DNA of 64,000 bases from contig NZ_CP012678.1 of NCBI RefSeq assembly GCF_001298525.1, positions 558,001-622,000 of the forward strand, written 5' to 3'. Made by a program: the position numbers and the translations under genes. Every line of letters begins with the position of its first letter. Positions within the stretch are counted from its first letter, which is position 1. Below, in pieces: positions 18,066-27,509 of this stretch. The notes under the pieces were generated by a model. The model saw only the letters and a list, made by a program, of their open reading frames with translations, was not told where the DNA came from and did not search any database. This DNA is from Psychrobacter urativorans (GTDB lineage: Bacteria; Pseudomonadota; Gammaproteobacteria; Pseudomonadales; Moraxellaceae).

Positions 18066-18761
18066 ATGAGTAAAACGGTCAAACATAAAACTGCGGATAC
18101 CCCACCATCAAGACGGATGCCCAATCGTGATGTCCGCCCATTTTTTGAAAAATTGGCAGCGACGATTGATGAGCCGGTTACTGAGCTGGAGTATAAAAGT
18201 AACTTTGAGCTGCTTATCGCGGTGATTTTATCAGCGCAAGCGACGGATATTAGCGTTAATATTGCTACTAAGCAGCTATATCCAGTGGCTAACACGCCTG
18301 AGTCCATTTTGGCATTAGGTGAAGACGGACTAAAAGCGTATATTAAAAACATCGGCTTATATAACGCCAAAGCTAAAAATGTGATTAAAACGTGTCGTGA
18401 TTTGATTGAGAAATTTGGCAGCACGGTGCCTGATAATCGTCAAGATTTAGAGTCGCTAGCAGGCGTCGGACGTAAAACCGCCAATGTGGTATTGAACACC
18501 GCTTTTGGGCAACCGACCATGGCTGTCGATACCCATATCTTCCGCGTTGGCAATCGTACAGGACTAGCGACAGGCAAAAACGTCCTTATCGTTGAACAAA
18601 AACTCATTGAACGTATTCCAGATGACTTTATACTGGACGCGCATCATTATCTCATTTTGCATGGGCGTTATACGTGTCAGGCACGCACGCCTAAATGTGG
18701 CGCTTGTCCTGTTTACGCTGAATGTATGTTTAAAGATAAAGCCGCCTTTGTCGAGCTGTAG
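18066..18761 (+). CDS. nth: Endonuclease III
   Basis: Bifunctional DNA glycosylase/AP lyase that removes oxidised pyrimidines. The 231-residue protein has the helix-hairpin-helix LAGVGRKTANVV with catalytic K137, the conserved D155 in VDTHIFRV, and the C-terminal [4Fe-4S] loop C-X6-C-X2-C-X5-C starting in YTCQARTPKCGAC. The first 18 residues are a short basic extension relative to E. coli. It probably shares a transcript with rsxB, which lies 37 bp upstream. Confidence 0.97.
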   Translation: MSKTVKHKTADTPPSRRMPNRDVRPFFEKLAATIDEPVTELEYKSNFELLIAVILSAQATDISVNIATKQLYPVANTPESILALGEDGLKAYIKNIGLYNAKAKNVIKTCRDLIEKFGSTVPDNRQDLESLAGVGRKTANVVLNTAFGQPTMAVDTHIFRVGNRTGLATGKNVLIVEQKLIERIPDDFILDAHHYLILHGRYTCQARTPKCGACPVYAECMFKDKAAFVEL

Positions 18762-19180
18762 TTAAGCCAGTAATCAGGCAGACCTGCGTGAGCGTTTTAC
18801 CTTAATAAATATCTTGTTGAGTAATGCTCATAACAGTCTGGGCACAGCTCACTAGAGTTTTATGACGTTTCAGGGTAGAATAAGCCTATTTTTAGGCTGA
18901 GATGTCTTAGCAATAACCACGATATTGCTAAGGTAATAACCGTATACATAACGGTAGCTGCTCGTTAGTCTTATCTTGATTACCCTGCGCTAAAATACAG
19001 CGACTGCGTAACCTACCTTTTATTAGCCTATTATTAACGTCCCGTGATTTAGAAAATCAAACAAATTAAGCATTACCCATTACCTGCCGCGTCAATAATT
19101 GCACGGCAAACATTAATTAAAGCGGCGCTCAGACGTTATGCTTTTTCCTATTTTTATTGATTCAATTAAGCGATCCCACT
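18762..19180. other. metK upstream region with two adjacent hairpins
   Basis: 419 bp without a gene. A perfect 10-bp stem (CTTAGCAATA, 18906-18915, with TATTGCTAAG, 18923-18932; 7-base loop) is followed six bases later by a 5-bp stem (ACCGT, 18939-18943, with ACGGT, 18951-18955; 7-base loop). Neither is followed by a T run. The pair lies about 230-275 bp before the metK ATG. I do not recognise a known SAM riboswitch class. Confidence 0.6.
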
Positions 19181-20347
19181 ATGCGTGAATACAACTTATT
19201 TACCTCAGAATCCGTGAGCGAAGGTCATCCTGATAAAATGGCTGACCAAATTTCAGATGCCATCCTTGATGCCATATTACGTGAAGACCTGCATGCACGC
19301 GTGGCGTGTGAGACACTGGTTAAAACGGGTGCAGTTATCTTGGCAGGTGAAATCACCACTACCGCAAATATCGACTTTGAACGTATTGTTCGTGATACGG
19401 TTAATGGTATTGGTTATCATCATTCAGACCTTGGTTTTGATGGCGAGACTTGTGCCGTTATTAACATGCTTGGTAAACAGTCTCCTGAGATTGCCCAAGG
19501 CGTTGATCGCAGTAACCCTGAAGAGCAAGGCGCGGGCGACCAAGGTTTGATGTTTGGCTATGCCAGTAATGAGACTGAAGTGCTCATGCCTGCGCCCATT
19601 GAATACGCCCATCGTTTAATGCAGCGTCAGTCTGAATTGCGCCGTGCCGGTGAACTACCGTGGTTACGTCCTGATGCAAAAGCGCAAGTGACGCTTAAAT
19701 ATGATGGCAACCAACCGGTAGCGATTGATGCCGTCGTCTTATCGACTCAGCATGATCCCAGCATCTCGCAAAAGGATCTGCAGGAAGCAGTGATGGAATC
19801 TATCATCAAGCACGTTTTACCCGCTGACCTATTACACGCTGGTACGCGCTATCATATCAACCCAACGGGTAAATTCGTAATTGGCGGTCCTGTAGGCGAC
19901 GCAGGATTAACGGGTCGTAAAATTATCGTAGATACTTATGGTGGCATGGCACGTCATGGCGGCGGTGCATTCAGTGGTAAAGATCCTTCTAAAGTGGACC
20001 GTAGTGCTGCTTACGCAGTGCGTTATGTGGCTAAAAACATCGTTGCAGCAGGTATTGCTGATCGTTGTGAAGTACAAATTAGCTATGCAATTGGCGTTGC
20101 TGAACCAACGTCTATTTCGATTAATACTTTCGGTACCAACAAAATTGGTAACGATGAAATTATTCGCTTAATCCGCAAACATTTCGACCTACGCCCTTAT
20201 GGCATTACGCGCATGCTGAATTTACTTCAGCCGATGTATCAACAAACCGCTACCTTTGGGCATTTTGGACGCGATGGTTCAGAGACGGCATTTACGTGGG
20301 AAAAAACCGATAAAGCTGACATTTTAAAAGCAGATGCTGGTTTGTAA
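19181..20347 (+). CDS. metK: S-adenosylmethionine synthetase
   Basis: Makes S-adenosylmethionine from methionine and ATP. The 388-residue protein has the standard signatures: [12 protein letters not shown] at the start, the phosphate loop motif [12 protein letters not shown], and [19 protein letters not shown]. The ATG at 19181 gives the usual N-terminus; the frame remains open eight codons further to a TTG. A long leader with two hairpins precedes it and a strong terminator follows. The downstream metabolic user closest by is queA (58 kb), which consumes SAM. Confidence 0.97.
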   Translation: MREYNLFTSESVSEGHPDKMADQISDAILDAILREDLHARVACETLVKTGAVILAGEITTTANIDFERIVRDTVNGIGYHHSDLGFDGETCAVINMLGKQSPEIAQGVDRSNPEEQGAGDQGLMFGYASNETEVLMPAPIEYAHRLMQRQSELRRAGELPWLRPDAKAQVTLKYDGNQPVAIDAVVLSTQHDPSISQKDLQEAVMESIIKHVLPADLLHAGTRYHINPTGKFVIGGPVGDAGLTGRKIIVDTYGGMARHGGGAFSGKDPSKVDRSAAYAVRYVAKNIVAAGIADRCEVQISYAIGVAEPTSISINTFGTNKIGNDEIIRLIRKHFDLRPYGITRMLNLLQPMYQQTATFGHFGRDGSETAFTWEKTDKADILKADAGL

Positions 20348-20395
20348 GTAGTTGACTAACCGCTCTTAATATTAATGAACAAGTAGAAAATTATA

Positions 20396-20450
20396 AAAGC
20401 CGGACTTCGTAGCAGCATATTGCCTGAATAGAAGTCCGGCTTTCACTTTT
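20396..20450 (+). terminator. Intrinsic terminator after metK
   Basis: A perfect 13-bp stem (AAAGCCGGACTTC, 20396-20408, with GAAGTCCGGCTTT, 20431-20443) and a 22-base loop, then TCACTTTTT. The T run is short of perfect but the stem is very strong. Confidence 0.8.
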
Positions 20451-20523
20451 TGCTCGCGCGTTTTAAATGCTTTGTTTTAATACACTATTTTATACATTCA
20501 CAGACCATTAATAGGAGTAGCTT

Positions 20524-20886
20524 ATGTCTCAAGATACCACCCAAGACAACAATCTGAACCTTAACAACCATGCGGATGCCGCTGTTGAAATTACTCCTGA
20601 AATGCAAGGGTTTTATCAACGTGCCGACGCCATTATTGGTTTAGCAAATAGCCAGCTTGGTGAAGACGCGCATTCAGGACAAGTAGGCGCTTCATTACTC
20701 TATGCTGCTGCTCGTTATAGCGCTTCAGTTGCCTCCATTGGTTTTGTAAAAGGCGATGACTTTGCTAAAGAAAAAGACGATATCGTCGAGTTTTACGTCA
20801 AACAATACCGTCAAATGCTCAGTGACAACTTAACTGATTATGCACAAAACTTTGATCAGTATATTAATATTAATAAGCAATCATAA
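20524..20886 (+). CDS. DUF3144 family protein
   Basis: A 120-residue acidic soluble protein without signal peptide or membrane segment. The core from about residue 28 (FYQRADAIIGLANSQL, GQVGASLLYAAARYSA, FYVKQYRQMLSDNLTDYAQNFD) fits DUF3144, a short helical family of unknown function. The ribosome binding site is a good AGGAG. It is flanked by terminators on both sides, so it is monocistronic. Confidence 0.85.
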   Translation: MSQDTTQDNNLNLNNHADAAVEITPEMQGFYQRADAIIGLANSQLGEDAHSGQVGASLLYAAARYSASVASIGFVKGDDFAKEKDDIVEFYVKQYRQMLSDNLTDYAQNFDQYININKQS

Positions 20887-20953
20887 AGCCTCATTAACCT
20901 GGTTGCTTTTTTGCTTTTTAACGCTATGTTTAAGTAGCATTAATTTAAGTATG

Positions 20954-20999
20954 AATAGTCCGTCTATTAGCAATGACTAATAGACGGGCTATTTTTTTG
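20954..20999 (+). terminator. Intrinsic terminator after the DUF3144 gene
   Basis: A 17-bp stem (20954-20970 with 20977-20993, one T-G wobble) around the loop CAATGA, followed by seven T. One of the strongest terminators in the window. Confidence 0.95.
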
Positions 21000-21020
21000 T
21001 GGTTTAGAAATAGAGTTTAT

Positions 21021-21048
21021 AGTGATGGATGGATAGTGATGGATAGAT
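21021..21048. repeat. 14-bp direct duplication
   Basis: AGTGATGGATGGAT (21021-21034) followed directly by AGTGATGGATAGAT (21035-21048), 13 of 14 bases identical. It lies about 100 bp before the Kazal-like lipoprotein gene. Confidence 0.75.
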
Positions 21049-21150
21049 AGCTTACTTTTATGGACTTTGATAACGTTAGAAATGAGGTATGATTAAAGAG
21101 AATATTTATGACTAACAGGACGTTATCATTTTAATAAACAAGGAGTTATT

Positions 21151-21492
21151 ATGTTTATCAATCATTTTTCGATATCGTGGCAATCATGCCTTTCATTAGC
21201 GGGATTATCAGTGACGATGGCGTTAGCCGGCTGTAATAACATGCCGAATATTGCCGCGCCAGATACCTCGCCTATTCATACTCCCGCCATTAATCATCCA
21301 GCATCTAGCAATATTACTGCTACTAAATGCCCACCTTTTAATCCCGAACAAACCATGTGCACTGCCCAATATGATCCTGTCTGCGTCAAAATAAAGACTG
21401 GCTCAGTAGTCAGCTATCGCACGGCGGGCAACGCCTGCTCAGCGTGTGGCACTACTTCGGCAATCAGCTATGTCAAAGGGCAATGTCCATAA
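21151..21492 (+). CDS. Kazal-like domain lipoprotein
   Basis: A 113-residue protein. The signal peptide ends in the lipobox ALAGC, and a Pro/Ser/Thr/Asn linker follows to about residue 58. The C-terminal domain has six cysteines. From the second (C71) the pattern is C-x7-C, then a tyrosine, NAC-x2-C and a final C, with YDPVC and GNAC, the layout of Kazal-type serine protease inhibitor domains. This would be a small surface or periplasmic protease inhibitor; the activity is inferred. The ribosome binding site is AAGGAG. The neighbouring clpB is unrelated and convergent. Confidence 0.72.
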   Translation: MFINHFSISWQSCLSLAGLSVTMALAGCNNMPNIAAPDTSPIHTPAINHPASSNITATKCPPFNPEQTMCTAQYDPVCVKIKTGSVVSYRTAGNACSACGTTSAISYVKGQCP

Positions 21493-21563
21493 TCATCTTA
21501 ATAAAAGCTATAAGGCTATCACAACTATAAACGCTGATCATACACGTTAGGACTTTAAAAATG

Positions 21564-21600
21564 TAAAAAGCCCTAAGACAGCTTTCTATCTTAGGGCTTG
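21564..21600 (-). terminator. Intrinsic terminator of clpB
   Basis: A perfect 11-bp stem AAGCCCTAAGA / TCTTAGGGCTT with a 10-base loop. The T run lies on the minus strand only (TTTTTAC), which assigns it to clpB. Confidence 0.85.
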
Positions 21601-21694
21601 GTTATCTTAGTGGTTAAAAGCAATTTATATTCAGCGTTAATCATACTTATAAAAAAGGACAAATAACGCCACGATATATATACTTTTAAAACAC

Positions 21695-24289
21695 TTAGCT
21701 CATTCTGAGTTTATCAAAAGTCAGCTTATTATCAGCGCCAACATCAACTTTGATGATGTCACCTGCAATGAAGTCCCCTGCCAGTAATTTCAGTGACAGT
21801 GGATTTTCAATCTCTTGCTGAATGGCACGTTTGAGTGGACGCGCACCATATACAGGGTCATAGCCCACTTCAACCAACTGATTCATCGCGGCATCAGATA
21901 AGGTAATATCAAGCTCACGATCTTGGAGACGGCGACGCAAACGCTCCATCTGAATATCGGCAATACCTGCCATCTGCGCTTGTCCAAGTGCATGGAAAAC
22001 GACAATTTCATCAATACGATTGACGAACTCAGGACGGAAATGCTCGCCAACTGATTCCATTACCTCCGCTTTGATATCTTCATAGCTTTCACCCACCATT
22101 TCTTGAATTTTATGCGAACCTAAGTTACTGGTCATAATAATCACGGTGTTCTTAAAGTCCACGACGCGACCTTGTGAGTCGGTCAAGCGCCCATCATCCA
22201 GTACTTGCAACAAGATATTGAACACATCAGGATGCGCTTTTTCCACCTCATCAAATAGCACGACGCTGTAAGGCTTACGGCGCACCGCTTCGGTTAACGC
22301 ACCACCTTCTTCATAACCAACATAACCAGGAGGCGCACCTACCAATCGGCTGACGCTGTGTTTTTCCATGAACTCACTCATGTCAATACGCACCAGTGCA
22401 TCCTCTGAGTCGAACAAGAAATTCGCCAAAGATTTGGTCAACTCCGTTTTCCCAACGCCTGTAGGTCCTAAGAATAAGAATGAGCCAGAAGGACGATTGG
22501 GGTCAGATAAGCCCGCACGACTACGGCGTACTGCATTGGCAACCGCTTCGACCGCTTCATCTTGCCCGATAACACGCTCATGGAGCTTTTCTTCCATGGA
22601 TATTAATTTATCACGTTCGCCTTGCATCATTTTATTAACTGGAATGCCGGTTGCCGCGCTGACCACTTCGGCAATCTCGTTATCCGTGACTTTATTACGT
22701 AATAGCTTGATATTTGGTGCGTCCGTTTGCTCTGTTTGTTCAGCTATATCAAGCTTAGCAATTTGTTTCTCAAGCTCAGGTATGACACCATACTTTAATC
22801 GTGACATTTCAGCGACATCACCTTCACGCGTCTTTTTTTCTAACAGAATACGGGCTTTGTCCAAGTCTTCTTTATACTGGTTGCTGCCTTCTACTAACGC
22901 TTTTTCAGCCAGCCATATTTCAGTTAAATCTGCGTGCTCTCTTTCTATCTCTAATATTTGCGCATCAAGCAATTTTTTTTCAGCTTGGGCACCAGCATCT
23001 TCTTCATTTTTGAGCACTTCGCGCTGCATTTTGAGCTGCATCAGACGGCTATCTAATTTACCTAAGGATTCAGGCTTGCTGTCCATCTCCATGCGTAAAC
23101 GGCTGGCGGCTTCATCGATTAAATCAATGGCTTTATCGGGCAATTTGCGGTCAGTGATATAGCGATGACTCATACGCGCCGCAGCAATGATGGCACTGTC
23201 TTGGATAACGACCCCGTGATGCAGCTCATAGCGACCTTTAAGTCCACGCAAAATCGCAATGGTATCTTCCACCGTTGGCTCATCAACCAATACCTTTTGA
23301 AAACGACGTTCAAGCGCGGCATCTTTTTCGATATACTGGCGATACTCATCTAACGTGGTCGCGCCCACACAATGCAGCTCACCACGAGCCAGCGCGGGTT
23401 TTAGCATATTACCGGCATCCATCGCACCGTCCGCTTTACCCGCCCCAACCAAAGTATGAAGTTCGTCAATAAATAAAATGACATTGCCTTCTTGTTTGGA
23501 TAAGTCACTGAGTACGGCTTTGAGGCGCTCTTCAAATTCACCACGGAATTTTGCACCCGCGATTAAAGAGCCTAAATCTAAAGACAGTACTTCTTTACGA
23601 CGCAGACCTTCTGGTACATCACCATTGATAATTTTTTGTGCTAAGCCTTCGACAATGGCGGTTTTACCAACACCCGGTTCGCCAATAAGTACGGGATTAT
23701 TTTTAGTACGGCGTGACAGCACTTGAATGGTTCGGCGAATTTCTTCATCACGTCCAATCACAGGGTCAAGCTTACCAAGTTCTGCTTGTTCCGTCAGATT
23801 AACGGTGTATTTATTGAGCGCATCACGCTGATCTTCAGCATTTTGGTTATTAACGGTTTGATCACCACGCAGCTGTTCTATGACCGCTTTCAGCTTGGCA
23901 GCAGTTACGCCTGCCTTTTCAAATATTTTTTTGGTATCGCCTTGTTCAGCTAACGCCAACATCACCCACTCAGTGGCAATAAAGTCATCACCCGCTTTTT
24001 GGGCTTGACGGTCAGCAAGATTGAGAATCTTTACTGAATTTGGATTTAAATTAACGTCACCCGTTGGCTCGCTAATGACTGCTTGATTATCTAAAGCCTT
24101 TGCCACACCATTTTTAAGTGCAGGAATAGAAGCGCCCGCTTGCTGACAAATAGACAAATTCGACTCATCTTGTAGCAGTGCACCAAGCAAATGCACCGGA
24201 TCAATACCAGTATGGTCGCGTCCTAATGCCAGACTTTGCGCTTCTTGAATGGCAGCTTGGAGTTTTTGAGTAAATTTTTCGAACCTCAT
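21695..24289 (-). CDS. clpB: ClpB disaggregase
   Basis: A hexameric AAA+ chaperone that extracts proteins from aggregates together with DnaK. The 864 residues comprise the N domain, the first ATPase with Walker A GEPGVGKT (about 205), the M-domain coiled coil (about 410-530), the second ATPase with Walker A GPTGVGKT (about 605), and the D2 small domain with [10 protein letters not shown]. Start: ATG at 24289 with AAGGA seven bases upstream. A candidate heat-shock promoter lies about 100 bp upstream. Confidence 0.98.
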   Translation of the reverse strand: MRFEKFTQKLQAAIQEAQSLALGRDHTGIDPVHLLGALLQDESNLSICQQAGASIPALKNGVAKALDNQAVISEPTGDVNLNPNSVKILNLADRQAQKAGDDFIATEWVMLALAEQGDTKKIFEKAGVTAAKLKAVIEQLRGDQTVNNQNAEDQRDALNKYTVNLTEQAELGKLDPVIGRDEEIRRTIQVLSRRTKNNPVLIGEPGVGKTAIVEGLAQKIINGDVPEGLRRKEVLSLDLGSLIAGAKFRGEFEERLKAVLSDLSKQEGNVILFIDELHTLVGAGKADGAMDAGNMLKPALARGELHCVGATTLDEYRQYIEKDAALERRFQKVLVDEPTVEDTIAILRGLKGRYELHHGVVIQDSAIIAAARMSHRYITDRKLPDKAIDLIDEAASRLRMEMDSKPESLGKLDSRLMQLKMQREVLKNEEDAGAQAEKKLLDAQILEIEREHADLTEIWLAEKALVEGSNQYKEDLDKARILLEKKTREGDVAEMSRLKYGVIPELEKQIAKLDIAEQTEQTDAPNIKLLRNKVTDNEIAEVVSAATGIPVNKMMQGERDKLISMEEKLHERVIGQDEAVEAVANAVRRSRAGLSDPNRPSGSFLFLGPTGVGKTELTKSLANFLFDSEDALVRIDMSEFMEKHSVSRLVGAPPGYVGYEEGGALTEAVRRKPYSVVLFDEVEKAHPDVFNILLQVLDDGRLTDSQGRVVDFKNTVIIMTSNLGSHKIQEMVGESYEDIKAEVMESVGEHFRPEFVNRIDEIVVFHALGQAQMAGIADIQMERLRRRLQDRELDITLSDAAMNQLVEVGYDPVYGARPLKRAIQQEIENPLSLKLLAGDFIAGDIIKVDVGADNKLTFDKLRMS

Positions 24290-24600
24290 GATAATATCCT
24301 TTTATAATTAGCATTAATGAATAGGTATCTACGGCAGCTCTTTTATTAAATATTTATGAAGTAGTGCTTACCATAATCTAGCATTTATATATGGCAAGAT
24401 GGGTAATTTTTCAACTTATTATTTATTCATTTATCAGTAGGATTTAGCCCAGATGAATGTCACGATAGTTACGGATATTTGGCGCAGACAAGGTGTCAGG
24501 CTGAGTAAAATACAGCTCATAGAAGAGTTGTAGAAGGGTTATAAACCAGATATTTTAATGCATAATTTAATCTTTATTAACCATTAACACTAGGCAAAAT
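24290..24600. other. Divergent region between clpB and the GNAT gene
   Basis: About 310 bp with no gene. It holds the clpB leader and a candidate sigma32 promoter, listed separately. I found no convincing promoter for the acetyltransferase. Confidence 0.5.
24389..24415 (-). promoter_or_regulatory. Candidate sigma32 (heat-shock) promoter of clpB
   Basis: On the minus strand GTTGAAA (24409-24415) is followed 12 bases later by TGCCATAT (24389-24396). The heat-shock consensus is CTTGAAA, 13-16 bp, CCCCATnT, so the core TTGAAA and CCATnT match. clpB is a standard member of the RpoH regulon. Confidence 0.45.
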
Positions 24601-25056
24601 ATGACCACTAAAAATTCAATAACAATTGCGCCATTATCGAACACTGATTACGATGCTTGGTTAAGCCTGTGGCAAAACTATCTGACATTTTATGAGACCA
24701 GTTTGCCATTAGAAACGACGAACGCAACATGGCAAAAACTCTTAGATAACCACGTGCCTATTCATGGCTTTGGCGCGTGGAAAGACGGCACACTCGTCGG
24801 CATGACTCATGTGGTATTGCATCCCAATACGTGGAATATTACTGACTGTTGTTATTTAGAGGACTTGTACGTGAATGAATCTGTACGTGGACAAGGTGTC
24901 GGACGAATGCTGATTGAGCACGTATATGCCTTTGCTACTGAAAAAGGCTGTAATCGCGTCTATTGGACTACTCAAGAAAGCAATACAGCGGCACGCTATC
25001 TTTATGATACGCTTGCCACCAAAACCGATATGATGAAATACCGCAAAGACTTATAA
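24601..25056 (+). CDS. GNAT family N-acetyltransferase
   Basis: A 151-residue acetyl-CoA-dependent transferase. The acetyl-CoA binding loop VRGQGVGRML is at about 97-106, preceded by the beta-strand LEDLYVNESV and followed by the helix VYAFATEKGC and YWTTQESNTAARYLYD. The N-terminal WLSLWQNYLTFYE resembles GNATs that acetylate small amines or amino-acid-like substrates, but the substrate cannot be assigned. A bidirectional terminator follows. Confidence 0.88.
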   Translation: MTTKNSITIAPLSNTDYDAWLSLWQNYLTFYETSLPLETTNATWQKLLDNHVPIHGFGAWKDGTLVGMTHVVLHPNTWNITDCCYLEDLYVNESVRGQGVGRMLIEHVYAFATEKGCNRVYWTTQESNTAARYLYDTLATKTDMMKYRKDL

Positions 25057-25086
25057 TTTAAATGCATTATTTATCAAAATTAATGT

Positions 25087-25129
25087 CAAAAAAAAACGCT
25101 AAGTGTTAAATACTTAGCGTTTTTTTTAC
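25087..25129. terminator. Bidirectional intrinsic terminator between the GNAT gene and ppnP
   Basis: A perfect 10-bp stem AACGCTAAGT / ACTTAGCGTT (25095-25104 with 25112-25121), 7-base loop, with long A and T runs on each side. Confidence 0.93.
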
Positions 25130-25151
25130 TATTAGTCTCGCTTATCAATGG

Positions 25152-25436
25152 TTATTTGCCATAAGTGCATAAATAAGCCGTTTCTACATCAACTTTAACC
25201 CCAAAATTTTGGTTGGCTTCAATGGTAAATGATTGACCCGCATCAAAGGTTTGCCAGTCATCACTCTCTGGTAATTTGACCGTTAAAGCACCGCTTACAA
25301 CGGTCATGGTTTCAAATTCACTGGTGCCAAATTCGTATTCACCGATTTCCATAACCCCAACCGTTGCAGGCTTGGTTGCCGTTTGAAAGGCGATAGAAGT
25401 CACTTTATTATCAAAATAATTATTCACGCTTGGCAT
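25152..25436 (-). CDS. ppnP: Pyrimidine/purine nucleoside phosphorylase PpnP
   Basis: A 94-residue single-domain cupin-like protein (formerly YaiE/DUF1255) that splits many nucleosides to base and ribose 1-phosphate. Matching segments include [40 protein letters not shown], and [17 protein letters not shown] near the end. Two ATG codons lie in tandem; AAGGA is correctly spaced for the second (25436), which I use. The gene is monocistronic or the tail of the prfB transcript; the gap to prfB is about 60 bp and they run in the same direction. Confidence 0.92.
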   Translation of the reverse strand: MPSVNNYFDNKVTSIAFQTATKPATVGVMEIGEYEFGTSEFETMTVVSGALTVKLPESDDWQTFDAGQSFTIEANQNFGVKVDVETAYLCTYGK

Positions 25437-25499
25437 CATTTTTCCTTAAATTATTGTCATTTATACTAAAAATACTGTTATTAGAAGCTACTTACTGAC

Positions 25500-26595
25500 T
25501 TATAGCCCCGCTTTTAGACTGGCTTCAATAAACTGATCCAAATCACCATCAAGAACGGCACCGGTATTAAAGGTTTCAACGCCCGTACGCAAATCTTTGA
25601 TACGCGAATCATCCAGCACATAGGAGCGAATTTGACTGCCCCAACCGACATCAGATTTACCATCTTCCACCGCTTGTTGGCTCTCCATGCGCTTTTGCAT
25701 CTCTAACTCATACAGTTTGGCACGCAGCATTTTCATCGCGGTCGCTTTATTGCCATGCTGACTACGCTCATTCTGACAAGTCACCACGACACCTGACGGC
25801 TCATGAGTAATACGTACCGCTGAATCCGTCGTATTAACGTGCTGACCGCCTGCGCCTGATGAGCGATAGGTATCAATACGCAAATCCGCTGGGTTGATAT
25901 CAATTTCAATATTATCATCAATTTCGGGTGACACAAAAACGGCAGCAAATGAGGTATGGCGACCATTATTACTATCAAAGGGCGATTTACGTACTAGGCG
26001 ATGCACGCCGATTTCTGTCCGTAGCCAACCAAAAGCATAATCGCCTTTAATCTCAATAGTCGCTGATTTAATGCCCGCAACACTACCGGAAGATACTTCA
26101 ATCATCTCCACTTTAAAGCCGTGCGCCTCCGCCCAGCGCGTGTACATACGCAATAGCATCTCTGCCCAATCTTGCGCTTCAGTGCCGCCACTGCCTGACT
26201 GAATATCCAAGTAGCAATTATTCGGATCCATCTCGCCACTGAACATCCGACGAAATTCTAAATCGGCAACGCGAGCTTCTGCATCATCCAACTCTGCTTG
26301 AACATCAGCAAGTAGCGACTCATCATCCTCTTCTACCGCCAACTCTAGCATCGCGGACGCGTCTTCTAGTATGGTCTCTAATGACACCACCACATCAATT
26401 ACCCCATCTAACAGGCTTTTTTCTTTATTAATCTTAGTGGCGCGTTCGGGGTCATTCCACAATTCAGGATTTTCTAATTCTAAATTAACCTCTTCCAAAC
26501 GTTCTTGCTTGCCATCGAAGTCAAAGATACCTCCGCAAGTCCTGACCACGCTCAGATAAGTCTTTAATGCGTTCTTGATACGGGTTGATTTCCAT
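25500..26595 (-). CDS. prfB: Peptide chain release factor 2, with programmed +1 frameshift
   Basis: Release factor 2 recognises UGA and UAA stop codons and triggers peptide release. Translation starts at the ATG at 26595 (AGGA six to seven bases upstream) and reads 24 codons to an in-frame TGA at 26521-26523. A +1 shift at CTT-TGA-C continues in the next frame, giving 364 residues (E. coli 365). In the combined numbering the anticodon-like tripeptide SPF is at 204-206 and the catalytic GGQ at 249-251. All elements of the autoregulatory frameshift are present, so this is an intact gene and not a frameshifted pseudogene. lysS, often next to prfB, is absent. Confidence 0.97.
26521..26534 (-). 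promoter_or_regulatory. prfB programmed +1 frameshift site
   Basis: Read on the minus strand: Shine-Dalgarno-like GGAGG (26530-26534), TAT, then the slip codon CTT and the stop TGA followed by C. The 3-base spacing between GGAGG and CTT is the same as in E. coli. Low RF2 levels increase pausing at the UGA and so the shift, giving autoregulation. Confidence 0.95.
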
Positions 26596-26684
26596 GAACA
26601 TTCCTATAAATGAGAATTAAAAAAACGGGGGTTATACGGCGATATTTTAAACCAAATTAAAGCAGACGTTTGCTATTAAATAAA

Positions 26685-27419
26685 CTAAATCGACCAATCT
26701 TCGACTGCCCAGCGGTGTGCCAAGGCATGAGCATGCAGCGCATCGTCAGGCGAGACACAAATAGCCACATCCGCCCATTCAAGCAAAGGAATATCATTTT
26801 TGGAATCAGAATAGGCATAGGTTTTAGCATAGTGTAAGCCTGCCAATTGCTGCTTATTTAACCATTTATCTAAATGATAAATCTTACCTTCTTTAAAGTT
26901 CGGCTTATCGGTTAATTTACCCGTGTAGCGCTCGTCTTTAATTTCTAGTGGCGTGGCAAGTACATTGGCATCTTCCACCCCAAAACGCTCAGCGATGGCG
27001 GACACCACAAAGTCATTAGTCGCAGAGATAATCACCACATCATGACCCAATTCTAAATGCTCACGCAACACGGTTAGTGCTTTTGGGCGCATGTGCGGCT
27101 CGATTTCATACTTAATATAATCTTCGCGCAAGGCATGCAAACGATCTAGCGGCAAAGTCGTTAAAAACTGCGCGACAAACTCATTATATTCAGTCGCATC
27201 AAGTGTTCCTTCAATATATTGCTCATAAAAAGCTTGGTTGGCGGTACGATACTGCGCTTCATCGACCAGACCGTGGGTGACGATATACTCGCCCCATAAA
27301 TAATCGCTATCGACATCAAGTAACGTATGGTCTAAATCAAATAACGCTAACGTGCGTGGCATATTTTCTGTAGTGGCAGATAGCGTGTCGATATTAAGGT
27401 TTTGTGCAAGCGTACTCAT
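26685..27419 (-). CDS. HAD subfamily IB phosphatase (SerB/histidinol-phosphatase-like)
   Basis: A 244-residue cytoplasmic phosphatase. Motif I is LFDLDHTLLD (about 26-35), motif II VVIISATN, and motif IV YAYSDSKNDIPLLEWAD. The cap between residues 45 and 115 is helical. HAD-IB proteins of this size act on phosphoserine, histidinol phosphate or similar amino-acid-like phosphates. I cannot choose between these. A hisN-type role would fit a genome with HisZ, but that is only a guess. The first 20 residues precede the conserved core. Confidence 0.82.
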   Translation of the reverse strand: MSTLAQNLNIDTLSATTENMPRTLALFDLDHTLLDVDSDYLWGEYIVTHGLVDEAQYRTANQAFYEQYIEGTLDATEYNEFVAQFLTTLPLDRLHALREDYIKYEIEPHMRPKALTVLREHLELGHDVVIISATNDFVVSAIAERFGVEDANVLATPLEIKDERYTGKLTDKPNFKEGKIYHLDKWLNKQQLAGLHYAKTYAYSDSKNDIPLLEWADVAICVSPDDALHAHALAHRWAVEDWSI

Positions 27420-27509
27420 AGTAAAAGTCTCATTGATAATGCATGGGTATTCATTCAGAAAAAATAATGTTAGTTATTATTGCTAACGCTCATGATGGTT
27501 AAGGCACAG

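Noticed and set aside
18762..19180. Known SAM riboswitch before metK
   Set aside because: The hairpins do not show the kink-turn, conserved junction or terminator of the SAM classes I know; kept only as an unclassified leader.
22973..22980. Run of eight T inside clpB as a slippage site
   Set aside because: It lies in the M-domain coding for lysines within an uninterrupted conserved frame; no coupled start or nearby functional stop arrangement like that in rnhA-dnaQ.
22368..23726. Long plus-strand open frames inside clpB
   Set aside because: They are antisense shadows of a highly conserved gene and show only low-complexity Ser/Leu sequences.
26521..26549. prfB as a frameshifted pseudogene or a short gene starting at 26549
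   Set aside because: The upstream 24 codons, SD-like GGAGG and CTT-TGA-C match the conserved programmed frameshift, and the combined protein has normal length and motifs.
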